Shown here: piece by piece, positions 1 through 8,135 of the stretch
Layout: each line of letters begins with the position of its first letter
Position numbering within the stretch: position 1 is the first letter of the stretch
NCBI GenBank assembly: GCA_017517305.1
Contig: JAFWZV010000007.1
Span: forward strand, 62,001-126,000
Source: Lachnospiraceae bacterium
GTDB taxonomy: Bacteria > Bacillota > Clostridia > Lachnospirales > Lachnospiraceae
Reading direction: 5' to 3'
Length of the DNA: 64,000 bases
Notes under the pieces: generated by a model
The model's input: the letters and a program-made list of their open reading frames with translations, nothing else
Told to the model about the DNA's origin: nothing
The model's database searches: none
Program-made: the position numbers and the translations under genes

Positions 1-1
1 A

Positions 2-271
2 GAAATTGATATGACGGACGAGGAGATAGATGCTAGATTTGCGGCCTTGGCCAGCTTAAAGCTTCATCCAAGAGAACAAGAGGAAAATAAGCACCTTCTA
101 TTTAGAGCTGAGAGACTTTATGAGGAGACTACAGGTGAGATTAGAGATGCAATCGCAAAGCAAATAAGTATGTTTGAATATATTTTAGACAGCTACGATA
201 AGGATAAGATTGAGGAGGCTAAGGAACGACTAAAGGGACTATTAGATAACATAGAGTATCGTTTGTTCTAG
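2..271 (+). CDS. Hsp70-family chaperone, C-terminal fragment
   Basis: Only the last 89 or so codons are in the window; the reading frame is open to the left edge, so the Met at position 11 is probably internal. The visible protein is entirely helical and charged, with KLHPREQEEN followed by a long amphipathic helix ending in EYRLF. This resembles the helical lid at the end of DnaK-like Hsp70 proteins of clostridia that bind unfolded clients in the cytoplasm. The ATPase and substrate-binding parts lie outside the window, so the assignment rests on a family-like tail only and is tentative. A strong hairpin follows 20 nt after the stop codon. Confidence 0.5.
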   Translation, partial: EIDMTDEEIDARFAALASLKLHPREQEENKHLLFRAERLYEETTGEIRDAIAKQISMFEYILDSYDKDKIEEAKERLKGLLDNIEYRLF

Positions 272-290
272 GTATAGAATGCAAAAAATC

Positions 291-318
291 AAAAGGATGT
301 GCCTTGACACATCCTTTT
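291..318. terminator. Bidirectional terminator between Hsp70-like gene and citrate synthase
   Basis: An 11-bp perfect stem (AAAAGGATGTG / CACATCCTTTT) with a 6-nt loop sits between two convergent genes. T-rich sequence follows on both strands (TTGTTGT on +, GATTTTTTGC on -), so it can end transcripts from either side. Confidence 0.8.
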
Positions 319-328
319 GTTGTACATT

Positions 329-1696
329 TTAATCTCTCTTGCTTATAGGCACATATTCTCTATTAGGAGCTATGGACATATAAGCAGGTCTTATTATCTT
401 GTTAGCATTAATAAGCTCTTCAATTCTGTGAGCACTCCAGCCTGCAATTCTTGCTACTGCAAAGAGTGGTGTGAAAAGCTCATGTGGAAGCTCTAGCATG
501 CTGTATACGAAGCCACTATAGAAGTCTATGTTAGGGCTAACACCCTTGTAAATCTTACGTTTTTCACCAATAACCTCTTTGGCTATTCTTGCCACATTTT
601 TGTAAAGGGCATATTCCTCCTGACGACCCTTTTCCTCTGATAGCTTCTTAACAAACTTCTTAAAGAGATTTGCTCTTGGGTCAGAAAGTGAATATACGGC
701 ATGTCCCATACCATAGATAAGACCAGCCTTATCGAAAGCCTTTTTATCAAGGATGTCACTTAAGTACTGTCTAATCTGTGATTCGTCATCCCAGTTGGTT
801 ACATGCTCCTTAAGGTCATCAAACATAAGCTTAACCTTAACATTTGCACCACCGTGCTTAGGTCCCTTAAGAGAACATAAGGAAGCAGCTACAGAAGAGT
901 ATGTATCAGTTCCTGATGATGTAACAACATGAGTAGTAAAGGTTGAGTTATTACCACCACCGTGCTCGGCATGAAGAACAAGGGCTAAGTCAAGAAGCTT
1001 AGCTTCTGTATCGGTATATGACTTATCCTTTCTAAGCATACGAAGTATATTCTCTGCTGTTGAAAGGTTGGCCTTAGGTGTGTGAATATACATTCCACGG
1101 CCTAGGTTATAATGTCTATGAGCAAGATATGCGTAGACTGCAAGAGTAGGGAAATTAGCTATAAGCTCAATGCTCTGACGAAGTACATTAGGTATGCTAA
1201 TATCAGATGTGTTAGAGTCATATGAGCTAAGTGTAAGAATACTCTTAGCTAAAGCATTCATAATATCCTTATTAGGGGCAGTCATAATAACATCTCTGGT
1301 AAAGTTTCTTGGTAGTTTTCTATAATGACCTAGCATCTTTTGGAAATTATCAAGGTCAGTTTGGCTTGGAAGCTCCCCAAATAAGAGAAGATATACTGTC
1401 TCCTCGTATCCAAATCTATCTTCACTTGTAAATCCATCTACCAAATCATAGATATTAATTCCACGATAGAAAAGCTCACCCTCGATAGGGGTAGGAACAC
1501 CATCGATGTCGCGATATGCGTTAATAGTTGATATTTCGGTTATACCTGTAAGTACACCCTTGCCATCTAAATCTCGGAGACCTCTCTTAACATTGTACTT
1601 AGCATACAAGCTAGTATCGATTAAGTCATGGGTCTCGCATATGTTAGCCAAGCGTACAAGCTCAGGAGTAACCTCTGAAAATTCTCTAAGATCCAT
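329..1696 (-). CDS. gltA: Citrate synthase
   Basis: Condenses acetyl-CoA with oxaloacetate to citrate in the cytoplasm, feeding the oxidative branch toward 2-oxoglutarate and glutamate. All catalytic landmarks of the family are present: the first histidine in HAEHGGGN, the second in GMGHAVYSLSDPRA, and the aspartate in NIDFYSG. The KGPKHGGAN segment is also typical. The start is placed at the ATG at 1696 because AAGGAG sits 6 nt upstream of it. An ATG at 1711 would overlap that Shine-Dalgarno (the AAGGAG is itself part of its codons) and is not used. The protein is then 455 aa, a usual length for the longer clostridial citrate synthases. It is monocistronic and ends at the bidirectional hairpin. 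No aconitase or isocitrate dehydrogenase gene is adjacent. Confidence 0.93.
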   Translation of the reverse strand: MDLREFSEVTPELVRLANICETHDLIDTSLYAKYNVKRGLRDLDGKGVLTGITEISTINAYRDIDGVPTPIEGELFYRGINIYDLVDGFTSEDRFGYEETVYLLLFGELPSQTDLDNFQKMLGHYRKLPRNFTRDVIMTAPNKDIMNALAKSILTLSSYDSNTSDISIPNVLRQSIELIANFPTLAVYAYLAHRHYNLGRGMYIHTPKANLSTAENILRMLRKDKSYTDTEAKLLDLALVLHAEHGGGNNSTFTTHVVTSSGTDTYSSVAASLCSLKGPKHGGANVKVKLMFDDLKEHVTNWDDESQIRQYLSDILDKKAFDKAGLIYGMGHAVYSLSDPRANLFKKFVKKLSEEKGRQEEYALYKNVARIAKEVIGEKRKIYKGVSPNIDFYSGFVYSMLELPHELFTPLFAVARIAGWSAHRIEELINANKIIRPAYMSIAPNREYVPISKRD

Positions 1697-1734
1697 ACTA
1701 TTCTCCTTCATTAATATTTTATTGTATCTATATT

Positions 1735-1763
1735 AATATAATATAAAATGAAGTATATTACAA
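1735..1763 (-). promoter_or_regulatory. Candidate promoter of citrate synthase
   Basis: On the - strand TTGTAA (1763-1758) and TATATT (1740-1735) are separated by 17 bp, and lie about 40 bp upstream of the citrate synthase start. Both boxes are imperfect and the region is very AT-rich, so this is a moderate call. Confidence 0.35.
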
Positions 1764-1812
1764 ACCTTTAATTAAAAAACTTTTTTTAAATTAAGAGATA
1801 CACACAAATTTC

Positions 1813-1841
1813 TTGATGAATATACTTCTTTAAAATATAAT
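1813..1841 (+). promoter_or_regulatory. Sigma-A promoter of the coiled-coil gene
   Basis: TTGATG (1813-1818) and a perfect TATAAT (1836-1841) with a 17-bp spacer. The implied start of transcription near 1848 rules out translation from the ATG at 1846 and supports the GTG start at 1918. Confidence 0.65.
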
Positions 1842-1917
1842 ATTTATGTTTTTAGAAGACTTTGGTAGAATGATTGTACTAAAACATTTAATAAATATTA
1901 TAATGAGGAGAAGAAAA

Positions 1918-2817
1918 GTGGGATTTAAAGAGGAATTACTGGAATATGAACAGCTTAAGGCTAACGGAAAGGTTTTGATAAAGAAGCTGGAGAATATGAA
2001 GCAAAGTATATATGAGAGACAAAATCAGATTGAAGAGTTTCGCTACGTGGTGGAAAAGGAAAAGCATGATTATGATGTATTAGAGAGAAGCTCTATGAGT
2101 CAAATGATTGCTAAAATTACCGGCAACTACGAGGCAAAGCTTGAGAAGGAGTACAGAGAATATATATCAGCCAAACAGCATTATGATGAATTGGTATATC
2201 AGCTTGAATATGCTAATCAGGAGGTACTTAACCTAGAGGGTCAAATAAGTAATAATGCTAATGAGATTACTAAAAAGCTTAGAAATATTAAGAGCCGCTA
2301 TCAGTATTCAGATGAATCACAGGCATATACTGAAGAGGTAAACAAGCTCCTATATAAAAGAAAGGAATATGAAGAGGCAATAAAAGCAGTAAGAGAAACC
2401 CTATATCATGCAGATGAGGTTATGAAGCATTTGCGTAATGCAGATGGGGCATCTACCTGGGATATGTTTGGAGGGGAACTTTTTGCTGATATCTTAAAAT
2501 ATTCTTCACTAGACAAGGTTGGTCGTGCTGTGTCAGTTATGAAGAATTCAGCTCTTAATATGAAAGCTGAATTAAGTGACATAAGTATAAAGTTTGATAT
2601 GGACTTGGATTACATCGACGGAACAACAAGGACCTTTGATGTGCTTTTCGATAATTTCTTTTCTGATATGCAGGTAAGAGATAGAATTGCAAATAATATG
2701 AATAGGATGGATGATTACATATGTAGGTTAAGAGAGTTAGAGTATAAGCTAAATAATGACCTGTCAGAAATTAATAAAGAGATTAGCGTTTGGAACGAAC
2801 AGCTAAGTATAATGTAA
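1918..2817 (+). CDS. Coiled-coil protein of unknown function
   Basis: A soluble, highly charged 299-aa protein. Residues from about 5 to 185 are heptad-like helices rich in Glu, Lys, Gln and Leu, separated by short breaks; a second helical segment covers the last 80 residues. No signal peptide, membrane segment or enzyme motif is visible. The start is the GTG at 1918, 7 nt after GAGGAG; an upstream in-frame ATG at 1846 would add 24 residues but precedes or coincides with the expected transcription start. The gene is monocistronic between its own promoter and a clear terminator. I do not recognise a family; a structural or cell-envelope-associated coiled coil is the most that can be said. Confidence 0.75.
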   Translation: MGFKEELLEYEQLKANGKVLIKKLENMKQSIYERQNQIEEFRYVVEKEKHDYDVLERSSMSQMIAKITGNYEAKLEKEYREYISAKQHYDELVYQLEYANQEVLNLEGQISNNANEITKKLRNIKSRYQYSDESQAYTEEVNKLLYKRKEYEEAIKAVRETLYHADEVMKHLRNADGASTWDMFGGELFADILKYSSLDKVGRAVSVMKNSALNMKAELSDISIKFDMDLDYIDGTTRTFDVLFDNFFSDMQVRDRIANNMNRMDDYICRLRELEYKLNNDLSEINKEISVWNEQLSIM

Positions 2818-2827
2818 ATTGTAAGAG

Positions 2828-2858
2828 GAGGATGTGACATTTGTCATATCCTCTTTTT
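2828..2858 (+). terminator. Rho-independent terminator
   Basis: Eleven-bp stem (GAGGATGTGAC / GTCATATCCTC, one G-T pair), 4-nt loop, followed directly by five T, 11 nt after the stop of the coiled-coil gene. Confidence 0.85.
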
Positions 2859-2869
2859 ACATTTTGCAC

Positions 2870-2898
2870 TTACAAAGCATTTTAAATAGTCGTATTAT
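2870..2898 (+). promoter_or_regulatory. Promoter of the ABC exporter operon
   Basis: TTACAA (2870-2875), 17-bp spacer, TATTAT (2893-2898), about 60 bp upstream of the ATPase start. Both boxes match four or five of six consensus bases. Confidence 0.5.
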
Positions 2899-2960
2899 GG
2901 GTACATGGAAAATAAAAAAGCAATATGTAATTTATACAAGAATAATTAGGAGGTAGTCAC

Positions 2961-3911
2961 ATGAGTGAAGCAGTAGTAAAGATAGAGAATTTGGTTAAGA
3001 GATACAAAGAGGTGCTTGCCCTTGACCACTTTAACTTAGAGATAAAGGAGGGTGAGGTGTTCGGACTCCTTGGACCTAACGGCTCAGGAAAAACAACTAC
3101 AATTAATTGTATATTATCACTTCTTTCCTATGACAAGGGAGAGGTAGAGGTATTTGGCAAGAAGATGACACCTGACAATTACGAGGCGAAGAGAAACATT
3201 GGCGTGGTAATGCAGAATGTGGCTGTCTTCGATGAACTTACAGTATATGAAAATATTGATTACTTCTGTGGTCTCTACATAAAGGATAAGGCCAAGAGAA
3301 AGGAATATGTAGAGGAAGCAATCACATTTGTAGGCCTTGAGGATTTCAAGAAGTTCTATCCTAAGAAGCTTTCAGGAGGTCTTTTAAGAAGACTCAATAT
3401 AGCCTGTGGCATAGCTCACAAGCCAAAGCTTATTATTATGGATGAGCCAACAGTTGCAGTTGACCCACAGAGCAGAAATAAAATTCTTGAGGGAATCGAG
3501 GAGCTAAATAAAAATGGTGCTACAATCATTTACACCTCTCATTATATGGAGGAGGTTGAGCAGATTTGCAGTCGAATCGCCATTATGGATAAGGGAAAGA
3601 ACTTGGCTCTTGGTACTAAGGATGAGCTTAAGAAGATGATTAAGAACACTGAGACAATCTATATAGAGAAGATTGACGTTACCAAGGAACAGCTTGAAGC
3701 AATCGGTAAAATAAATCATGTGTATAGCGCAAATGTAGAGGATGGAAAGCTTCAGGTTAAGTGTAGCGGTGGGAAACATAATCTTATTAATGTTCTTAAT
3801 TACATTAACGATAACAATATTCCATGCGGTAGAGTTTACTCAGAGCTTCCAACCTTAAATGATGTATTCCTTGAGATTACAGGTAAAGAGCTTCGAGATA
3901 AGGAGGCATAG
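2961..3911 (+). CDS. ABC transporter ATP-binding protein
   Basis: Powers the two-permease ABC-2 exporter encoded by the next two genes. Walker A is GPNGSGKT at residues 38-45, the signature reads LSGGL around residue 138 (Leu replaces the usual Gln), and Walker B with catalytic Glu is LIIMDEP near 160, followed by a switch histidine in YTSHYMEE. The C-terminal 100 residues form the small domain typical of drug and bacteriocin exporters of the CcmA/NatA/BcrA type. AGGAGG lies 7 nt before the ATG. It is the first gene of an operon; the stop is 3 nt from the next start. The downstream sensor kinase and regulator suggest an exporter induced by envelope stress or a peptide antibiotic; the substrate cannot be read from sequence. 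Confidence 0.93.
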   Translation: MSEAVVKIENLVKRYKEVLALDHFNLEIKEGEVFGLLGPNGSGKTTTINCILSLLSYDKGEVEVFGKKMTPDNYEAKRNIGVVMQNVAVFDELTVYENIDYFCGLYIKDKAKRKEYVEEAITFVGLEDFKKFYPKKLSGGLLRRLNIACGIAHKPKLIIMDEPTVAVDPQSRNKILEGIEELNKNGATIIYTSHYMEEVEQICSRIAIMDKGKNLALGTKDELKKMIKNTETIYIEKIDVTKEQLEAIGKINHVYSANVEDGKLQVKCSGGKHNLINVLNYINDNNIPCGRVYSELPTLNDVFLEITGKELRDKEA

Positions 3912-3914
3912 CAT

Positions 3915-5060
3915 ATGTTTTGGCATAATTTTAAATATACATTTTTAATAACACTAAGAAGTAAGGATCAGATATTCTGGAGCTTAATCTTTACAGTTAT
4001 TCTTGGAACACTGTTTTATTCTACTTTTGGAAATGCTTATGAATTCGAAAAGCTTCAGAGCAACATTCCAGTAGTTGTTTACTTAGATGATGAAGAGGTT
4101 CAGAAGAATTTTTGTGATATGATAGAAGATATTTCCATAGTTGAAAGTGGAGAAAAGCTTTTAGCTGTAACCTATGTGGATTCCTTTGAGGAGGGCAAGG
4201 AGCTTCTTGTTGATGATACTATTGGATTCTTCTATTCAGAGGACGGAATGCTAAAGCTTATGGTAAATGGTAACGGTATCCAGGAAAGTATCCTGTCAAC
4301 TATAGTGGCTAATTACCACCAGATAGTAACAATTATGACTGATCTTTCTAGTAAAGGACCTGAAGCTCAGATGGCTGCTATAGAGAAGCTTTTTAGTGAA
4401 ACTAGTAACAATGAAGGGATAAGCTTGGGCAATAAGGCAAATATGGATGCATATTCAGATTATTTCTTTAACCTTATTGCAATGTCATGTCTATTTGCAA
4501 GCTTTGCAGGAGTTGCTTTTACCATTAATAACCAGGCTAATCTTTCTACTATAGGTGCAAGAAAGAACGTGTCAAATACAGGTGGTTTAACTCAGCTTAT
4601 ATCAGGACTTTGCGCTATATGGATTTTACTTTCAGCTATGACTTGCATAGCCTTTGGGTACCTATTATTGATAGGTGTAAATTTTGGAGATGAGATTCCA
4701 AGAATTATTTTAACAATATTTGTAGGAAATATGGTAGGTCTTACCTCTGGGTTCTTTATAGGAAGCATAGGTAAGCTTTCAGAGGGAGTAAAGGAAGCTA
4801 TTGCGGTAGCATATTCACTGATTAGCTGCTTTATGAGTGGACTTATGCTTCAGATGATGAAGCCTATGATTCATATGTATTGTCCTATCCTTGAAAAGAT
4901 TAACCCGGCAGCCAGACTCTGTGATGCTCTATATTCCCTTAAGGTATACGAAACCTATGATAGATTTAATGAGAATATAATAACACTTCTTGTTATGACA
5001 GTTATATTTACACTTGGAGGATTTTTATTAGGAAGGAGAAAGCAGTATGCAAGTATTTAA
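3915..5060 (+). CDS. ABC-2 type permease, first subunit
   Basis: 381-aa membrane subunit of the exporter. The layout is the ABC-2 plan: one N-terminal membrane helix (residues about 17-36), a large extracytoplasmic loop of about 140 residues, then five to six helices from residue 185 to the C terminus. No signal peptide beyond the first helix. It overlaps the second permease gene by 14 nt, so the two are translationally coupled and probably form a heterodimer with the preceding ATPase. The YhgE/ABC-2_membrane_3 type of architecture is shared by drug and lantibiotic exporters. Confidence 0.85.
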   Translation: MFWHNFKYTFLITLRSKDQIFWSLIFTVILGTLFYSTFGNAYEFEKLQSNIPVVVYLDDEEVQKNFCDMIEDISIVESGEKLLAVTYVDSFEEGKELLVDDTIGFFYSEDGMLKLMVNGNGIQESILSTIVANYHQIVTIMTDLSSKGPEAQMAAIEKLFSETSNNEGISLGNKANMDAYSDYFFNLIAMSCLFASFAGVAFTINNQANLSTIGARKNVSNTGGLTQLISGLCAIWILLSAMTCIAFGYLLLIGVNFGDEIPRIILTIFVGNMVGLTSGFFIGSIGKLSEGVKEAIAVAYSLISCFMSGLMLQMMKPMIHMYCPILEKINPAARLCDALYSLKVYETYDRFNENIITLLVMTVIFTLGGFLLGRRKQYASI

Positions 5061-6168
5061 GACATTTTTTAAGATATTAAATAAACAGAAGCATCAATTT
5101 ATAATATACATCAGCATATTTGGAGTTCTCCTTGGTGTACTGTCAAATGTAGGTGGTAATGAGAGAAAGGAATTCCAGGGAAGCAAGATGGATATAGTGG
5201 TTTTTGACTATGATAATAGTGAAGAATCAAAGTATCTTATGGAATATTTGTACTCACTTCACAACAAGGTGGCTGTTGAGGATGACAGAGAAGAGATACA
5301 GGATAGCTTGTATTGGCAGGTTATAGACTATGTTTTATATATAGATGAGGGGTATTCTGAAACAGGCAAGCTGTCGAACATTAAAAGAGATGGAACTAAA
5401 GCTAGTATTTATGTGGAAGAACAGATAGCAGCTTACCAGAAATCATTTGATGCATATGTGGTAGCAGGCTACAGCTCAAAGGAGGCTCATGAGAAAACAG
5501 TAGCTGCACTTGATAGTAATGGCCTTGTAGGTTATAAGGGTAAAAGCTCCGTGTCACTTCCTAAGCAGTATTACTACTTCACATATATGACTTATATCTT
5601 AATTATGCTTCTTATGAATGTTATGGCGCCAATTATTATGGTGTTTAATAAAAAAGAGATTAAGGATAGAAATTCAGTAGCTCCTATGACATTAAAGTCA
5701 AGAAGTACTCAGCTAATTGGTGCATCTGCAGTTCTTAGTATTGCAGTATGGGTGGCTCTTATAATTGTGGCAGCCATAATGTTTAAGGGTCAGGTGTTTG
5801 TAGGTACTAATGCTCTTAACCTGCTAAGCACATTTGTGTTCCTGCTTCTTACTGTAGGAATAGTTTGCATAGTAAGTAGCTTTAACCTTAAGGCGCCAAC
5901 TATAAGTATGATATCTAATATTATTGCTCTTGGAATGGCATTCTTAGGTGGAGTATTTGTTCCTATGGAGATATTTAGCGATGGAATACTTAAGATAGCA
6001 AGATTTATGCCAACCTACTGGCAGGTAAAGGCTACAGAAAGCCTGTATGTAGATGGTGGATTAGACACATTCTGGAAATGTGTTGGAATAGAGGCGCTTT
6101 TTGCGATAGCGTTTATAACTATAGCACTTATCGTGGCTAAGGTCATGAAGGAAAGAAGAGAGGGGTAG
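5047..6168 (+). CDS. ABC-2 type permease, second subunit
   Basis: 373-aa permease with the same architecture as its upstream partner: an N-terminal helix (residues about 17-34), an external loop of about 140 residues with KMDIVVFDYDNSEESKY near its start, and five or six C-terminal helices from residue 180. The start ATG is preceded by GGAAGGAG inside the upstream gene, and the overlap of 14 nt indicates coupling. The transcript meets a hairpin 12 nt after the stop. Confidence 0.85.
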   Translation: MQVFKTFFKILNKQKHQFIIYISIFGVLLGVLSNVGGNERKEFQGSKMDIVVFDYDNSEESKYLMEYLYSLHNKVAVEDDREEIQDSLYWQVIDYVLYIDEGYSETGKLSNIKRDGTKASIYVEEQIAAYQKSFDAYVVAGYSSKEAHEKTVAALDSNGLVGYKGKSSVSLPKQYYYFTYMTYILIMLLMNVMAPIIMVFNKKEIKDRNSVAPMTLKSRSTQLIGASAVLSIAVWVALIIVAAIMFKGQVFVGTNALNLLSTFVFLLLTVGIVCIVSSFNLKAPTISMISNIIALGMAFLGGVFVPMEIFSDGILKIARFMPTYWQVKATESLYVDGGLDTFWKCVGIEALFAIAFITIALIVAKVMKERREG

Positions 6169-6180
6169 TCAGCGTTAATG

Positions 6181-6213
6181 AAAGGAGTTCACATTGAAGT
6201 GGACTCCTTTTTA
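6181..6213 (+). terminator. Terminator after the ABC exporter
   Basis: Twelve-bp stem (AAAGGAGTTCAC / GTGGACTCCTTT) with a 6-nt loop and a short T tract. It separates the exporter from the sensor kinase gene 40 nt downstream; the T tract is only five long and the two-component genes have no clear promoter, so partial read-through is likely. Confidence 0.7.
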
Positions 6214-6253
6214 TGATAATATGAAATGAAATCAAGAGAGTTAAGGAGCATTA

Positions 6254-7345
6254 ATGACATACATAGTAGACAAGATAATTTTAATATTGTTAACAGTGTT
6301 TCTATTGTACAGTAGCTGTAGTATAGACCGACTTGTAATCTACCTACTTGTTGGCATTATTTTTGCATGCTTAAATGGTTATTTCGAAAATAGGAAGATA
6401 TTAATAATATCAGGAGTGTTGTATGTGGTAGTTCTCATTTTCGTGCCTGAGCTTATTCTTATTGCCCCTATAGTTTGCTATGATTTATTTAGACAGAGAT
6501 TATATATTCTGGAAGCTTTAATTGGATTAATATTGTTTGGTGCAATAAGTGACTTGGGAATTATCTCCATATTTTTCTTACTTGTGCTTTCTTTACTAGC
6601 TCACATTATGTACTACAAGAGTAATCGAAATGAAATTTTAAGCGAACAAATAAAACATATTAGAGATGATAGTGAGGAGAAGAACATTCTCTTAGCAGAG
6701 AAGAATAAGCATCTTATTGAGAGGCAGGATCAGGATATATATGTGGCGACGCTTAAAGAACGTAATCGTATAGCTAGAGATATTCACGACAATGTGGGGC
6801 ATATGATTACCAGGTCCATACTTCAGATGGGTGCTCTTATGACCATTAATAAGGAGGAGCCTCTTCATGGTCAGCTTGAGTCGGTGAAGAATAACTTGGA
6901 TGTGGCTATGAATAATATTCGTGAGAGCGTTCACGATCTTCATGATGAGTCTATAGATTTGAAACAAGCAATCAGTGATTTGATGGATGAGATAAAGGAT
7001 AGCTTTGAATGTAGCGTGGATTATGATATAGGAGATAATGTAGATAGAAAATATAAATACGCAATAATCGGAATTGTTAGAGAGGCTGTTTCGAATATTA
7101 TTAAGCACAGTAAAAGTGACAGCGTAGATATTATAATTAGAGAGCATCCAGGTATGTATCAGCTTATTATTTATGACTATGTTAAGAATAAAGCTCACAT
7201 TAGTACAGTTAATGCAACTAAGAATATTGGAAGGACAGATGGTATAGGAATTCAAAATATGCAGGATAGAGTAAAGTCCCTAAAGGGAAATATATATATA
7301 GACGCAAGTAATGGATACAAGATATTTGTTACATTTCCAAAGTAG
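6254..7345 (+). CDS. Sensor histidine kinase, NarL/LiaS class
   Basis: 363-aa membrane kinase. Residues 1-125 hold five or six short membrane helices with almost no external loop, as in intramembrane-sensing kinases. A linker helix leads to the HisKA_3 dimerisation domain with the phospho-accepting His178 in RDIHDNVGH, followed by an HATPase domain with the N box REAVSNIIKHSKS and a G box around GIGIQNMQDR. GGAG is 5 nt before the ATG. Adjacent to a NarL-type regulator downstream and an ABC-2 exporter upstream, the arrangement seen in antibiotic-response modules such as YvfTU/LiaSR relatives. The signal is unknown. Confidence 0.92.
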   Translation: MTYIVDKIILILLTVFLLYSSCSIDRLVIYLLVGIIFACLNGYFENRKILIISGVLYVVVLIFVPELILIAPIVCYDLFRQRLYILEALIGLILFGAISDLGIISIFFLLVLSLLAHIMYYKSNRNEILSEQIKHIRDDSEEKNILLAEKNKHLIERQDQDIYVATLKERNRIARDIHDNVGHMITRSILQMGALMTINKEEPLHGQLESVKNNLDVAMNNIRESVHDLHDESIDLKQAISDLMDEIKDSFECSVDYDIGDNVDRKYKYAIIGIVREAVSNIIKHSKSDSVDIIIREHPGMYQLIIYDYVKNKAHISTVNATKNIGRTDGIGIQNMQDRVKSLKGNIYIDASNGYKIFVTFPK

Positions 7346-7355
7346 CGCAGAAAAC

Positions 7356-7402
7356 GCGTTATGTAAACTACATTAGCAACAAAAATGAGGTTTACATAAT
7401 GC
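7356..7402. promoter_or_regulatory. Long inverted repeat before the response regulator
   Basis: The arms GCGTTATGTAAAC (7356-7368) and GTTTACATAATGC (7390-7402) are complementary over 13 positions with one G-T pair, and pairing continues inward (CATT / AATG) with a mismatch. No T tract follows, so it is not a simple terminator. A 12-nt copy of the left arm recurs at 8059. Candidate operator for the NarL-type regulator or an mRNA stem between kinase and regulator. Confidence 0.45.
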
Positions 7403-7429
7403 AAAGACAGGAGATGGCAGGAGGTTATT

Positions 7430-8050
7430 ATGAAGGTATTAATAATAGATGATGATGCGTTAGTTGCTATATCACTAAAAACTATACTTGAGTCAGATAG
7501 TGACATAGAGGTTGTGGCAGTGGGAAACAGTGGCGAGGAAGCTATAGAGCTTTATCCAAACCATAGGCCTGATGTACTTTTGATGGATATTAGAATGAGT
7601 GGCATGACAGGACTTGAAGCAGGAGAGAAAATTCTTGCACAAAGCCCTGATGCAAGGATTCTATATCTCACTACATTTATGGATGACGAGTACATAGTAA
7701 AGGCTTTAAATATTGGAGCTAAGGGATATATACTAAAGCAGGATTTTGAGGGTATAATTCCTGCAATTAAGGCAGTAATGAGAGGTCAGAGTGTATTTGG
7801 CCAGGATATAGTGGAAAAGCTACCAGAACTAATGGCGAAGAAAAGAGGTTTCGATTACAGAGCACATGATATATCTGAGAAGGAAGAGGAAATCATTGTA
7901 GCGGTAGCTGAAGGCTATAGTAATAAGGAGATTGCAGAAAAGTTATTTCTTAGTGAGGGCACTGTTAGGAATTATCTTAGTACAATACTTGAGAAGCTTG
8001 GGCTTAGGGATAGAACTCAGCTAGCAATATTTTATTATAAGAACAAGTAA
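7430..8050 (+). CDS. Response regulator, NarL/FixJ (LuxR-HTH) family
   Basis: 206-aa cytoplasmic transcription factor and partner of the upstream kinase. The receiver domain has the acidic pair DDD at residues 7-9, phospho-acceptor Asp53 in LLMDIRM, the Thr of YLTTF and the Lys of ILKQD. The LuxR-type helix-turn-helix in the last 65 residues reads EGYSNKEIAEKLFLSEGTVR. GGAGG precedes the ATG. It is expected to control the ABC-2 exporter, itself or the LysM-GH18 gene downstream; a repeat found before this gene and again after it could be its target. Confidence 0.93.
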   Translation: MKVLIIDDDALVAISLKTILESDSDIEVVAVGNSGEEAIELYPNHRPDVLLMDIRMSGMTGLEAGEKILAQSPDARILYLTTFMDDEYIVKALNIGAKGYILKQDFEGIIPAIKAVMRGQSVFGQDIVEKLPELMAKKRGFDYRAHDISEKEEEIIVAVAEGYSNKEIAEKLFLSEGTVRNYLSTILEKLGLRDRTQLAIFYYKNK

Positions 8051-8058
8051 ATTTAAAA

Positions 8059-8070
8059 TTATGTAAACTA
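8059..8070 (+). promoter_or_regulatory. Second copy of the TTATGTAAACTA motif
   Basis: TTATGTAAACTA here is identical to 7359-7370. It lies 66 nt before the LysM-GH18 start. No inverted partner is seen, so it is at best a half site. Confidence 0.25.
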
Positions 8071-8135
8071 AAATCAACAGTCATTTTTTTAGAATAATAG
8101 TCATAGAATATAAGAAAAGCTAAGGAACATATTTT

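Noticed and set aside
1846-1917. Longer start for the coiled-coil protein (ATG 1846)
   Set aside because: It coincides with the predicted transcription start after TATAAT at 1836 and has no ribosome binding site; GTG 1918 has GAGGAG 7 nt upstream.
6692-7255. Long - strand open frame within the sensor kinase gene
   Set aside because: A shadow of a well-supported + strand gene; Ile/Ser/Asn-rich translation with no family features or ribosome binding site.
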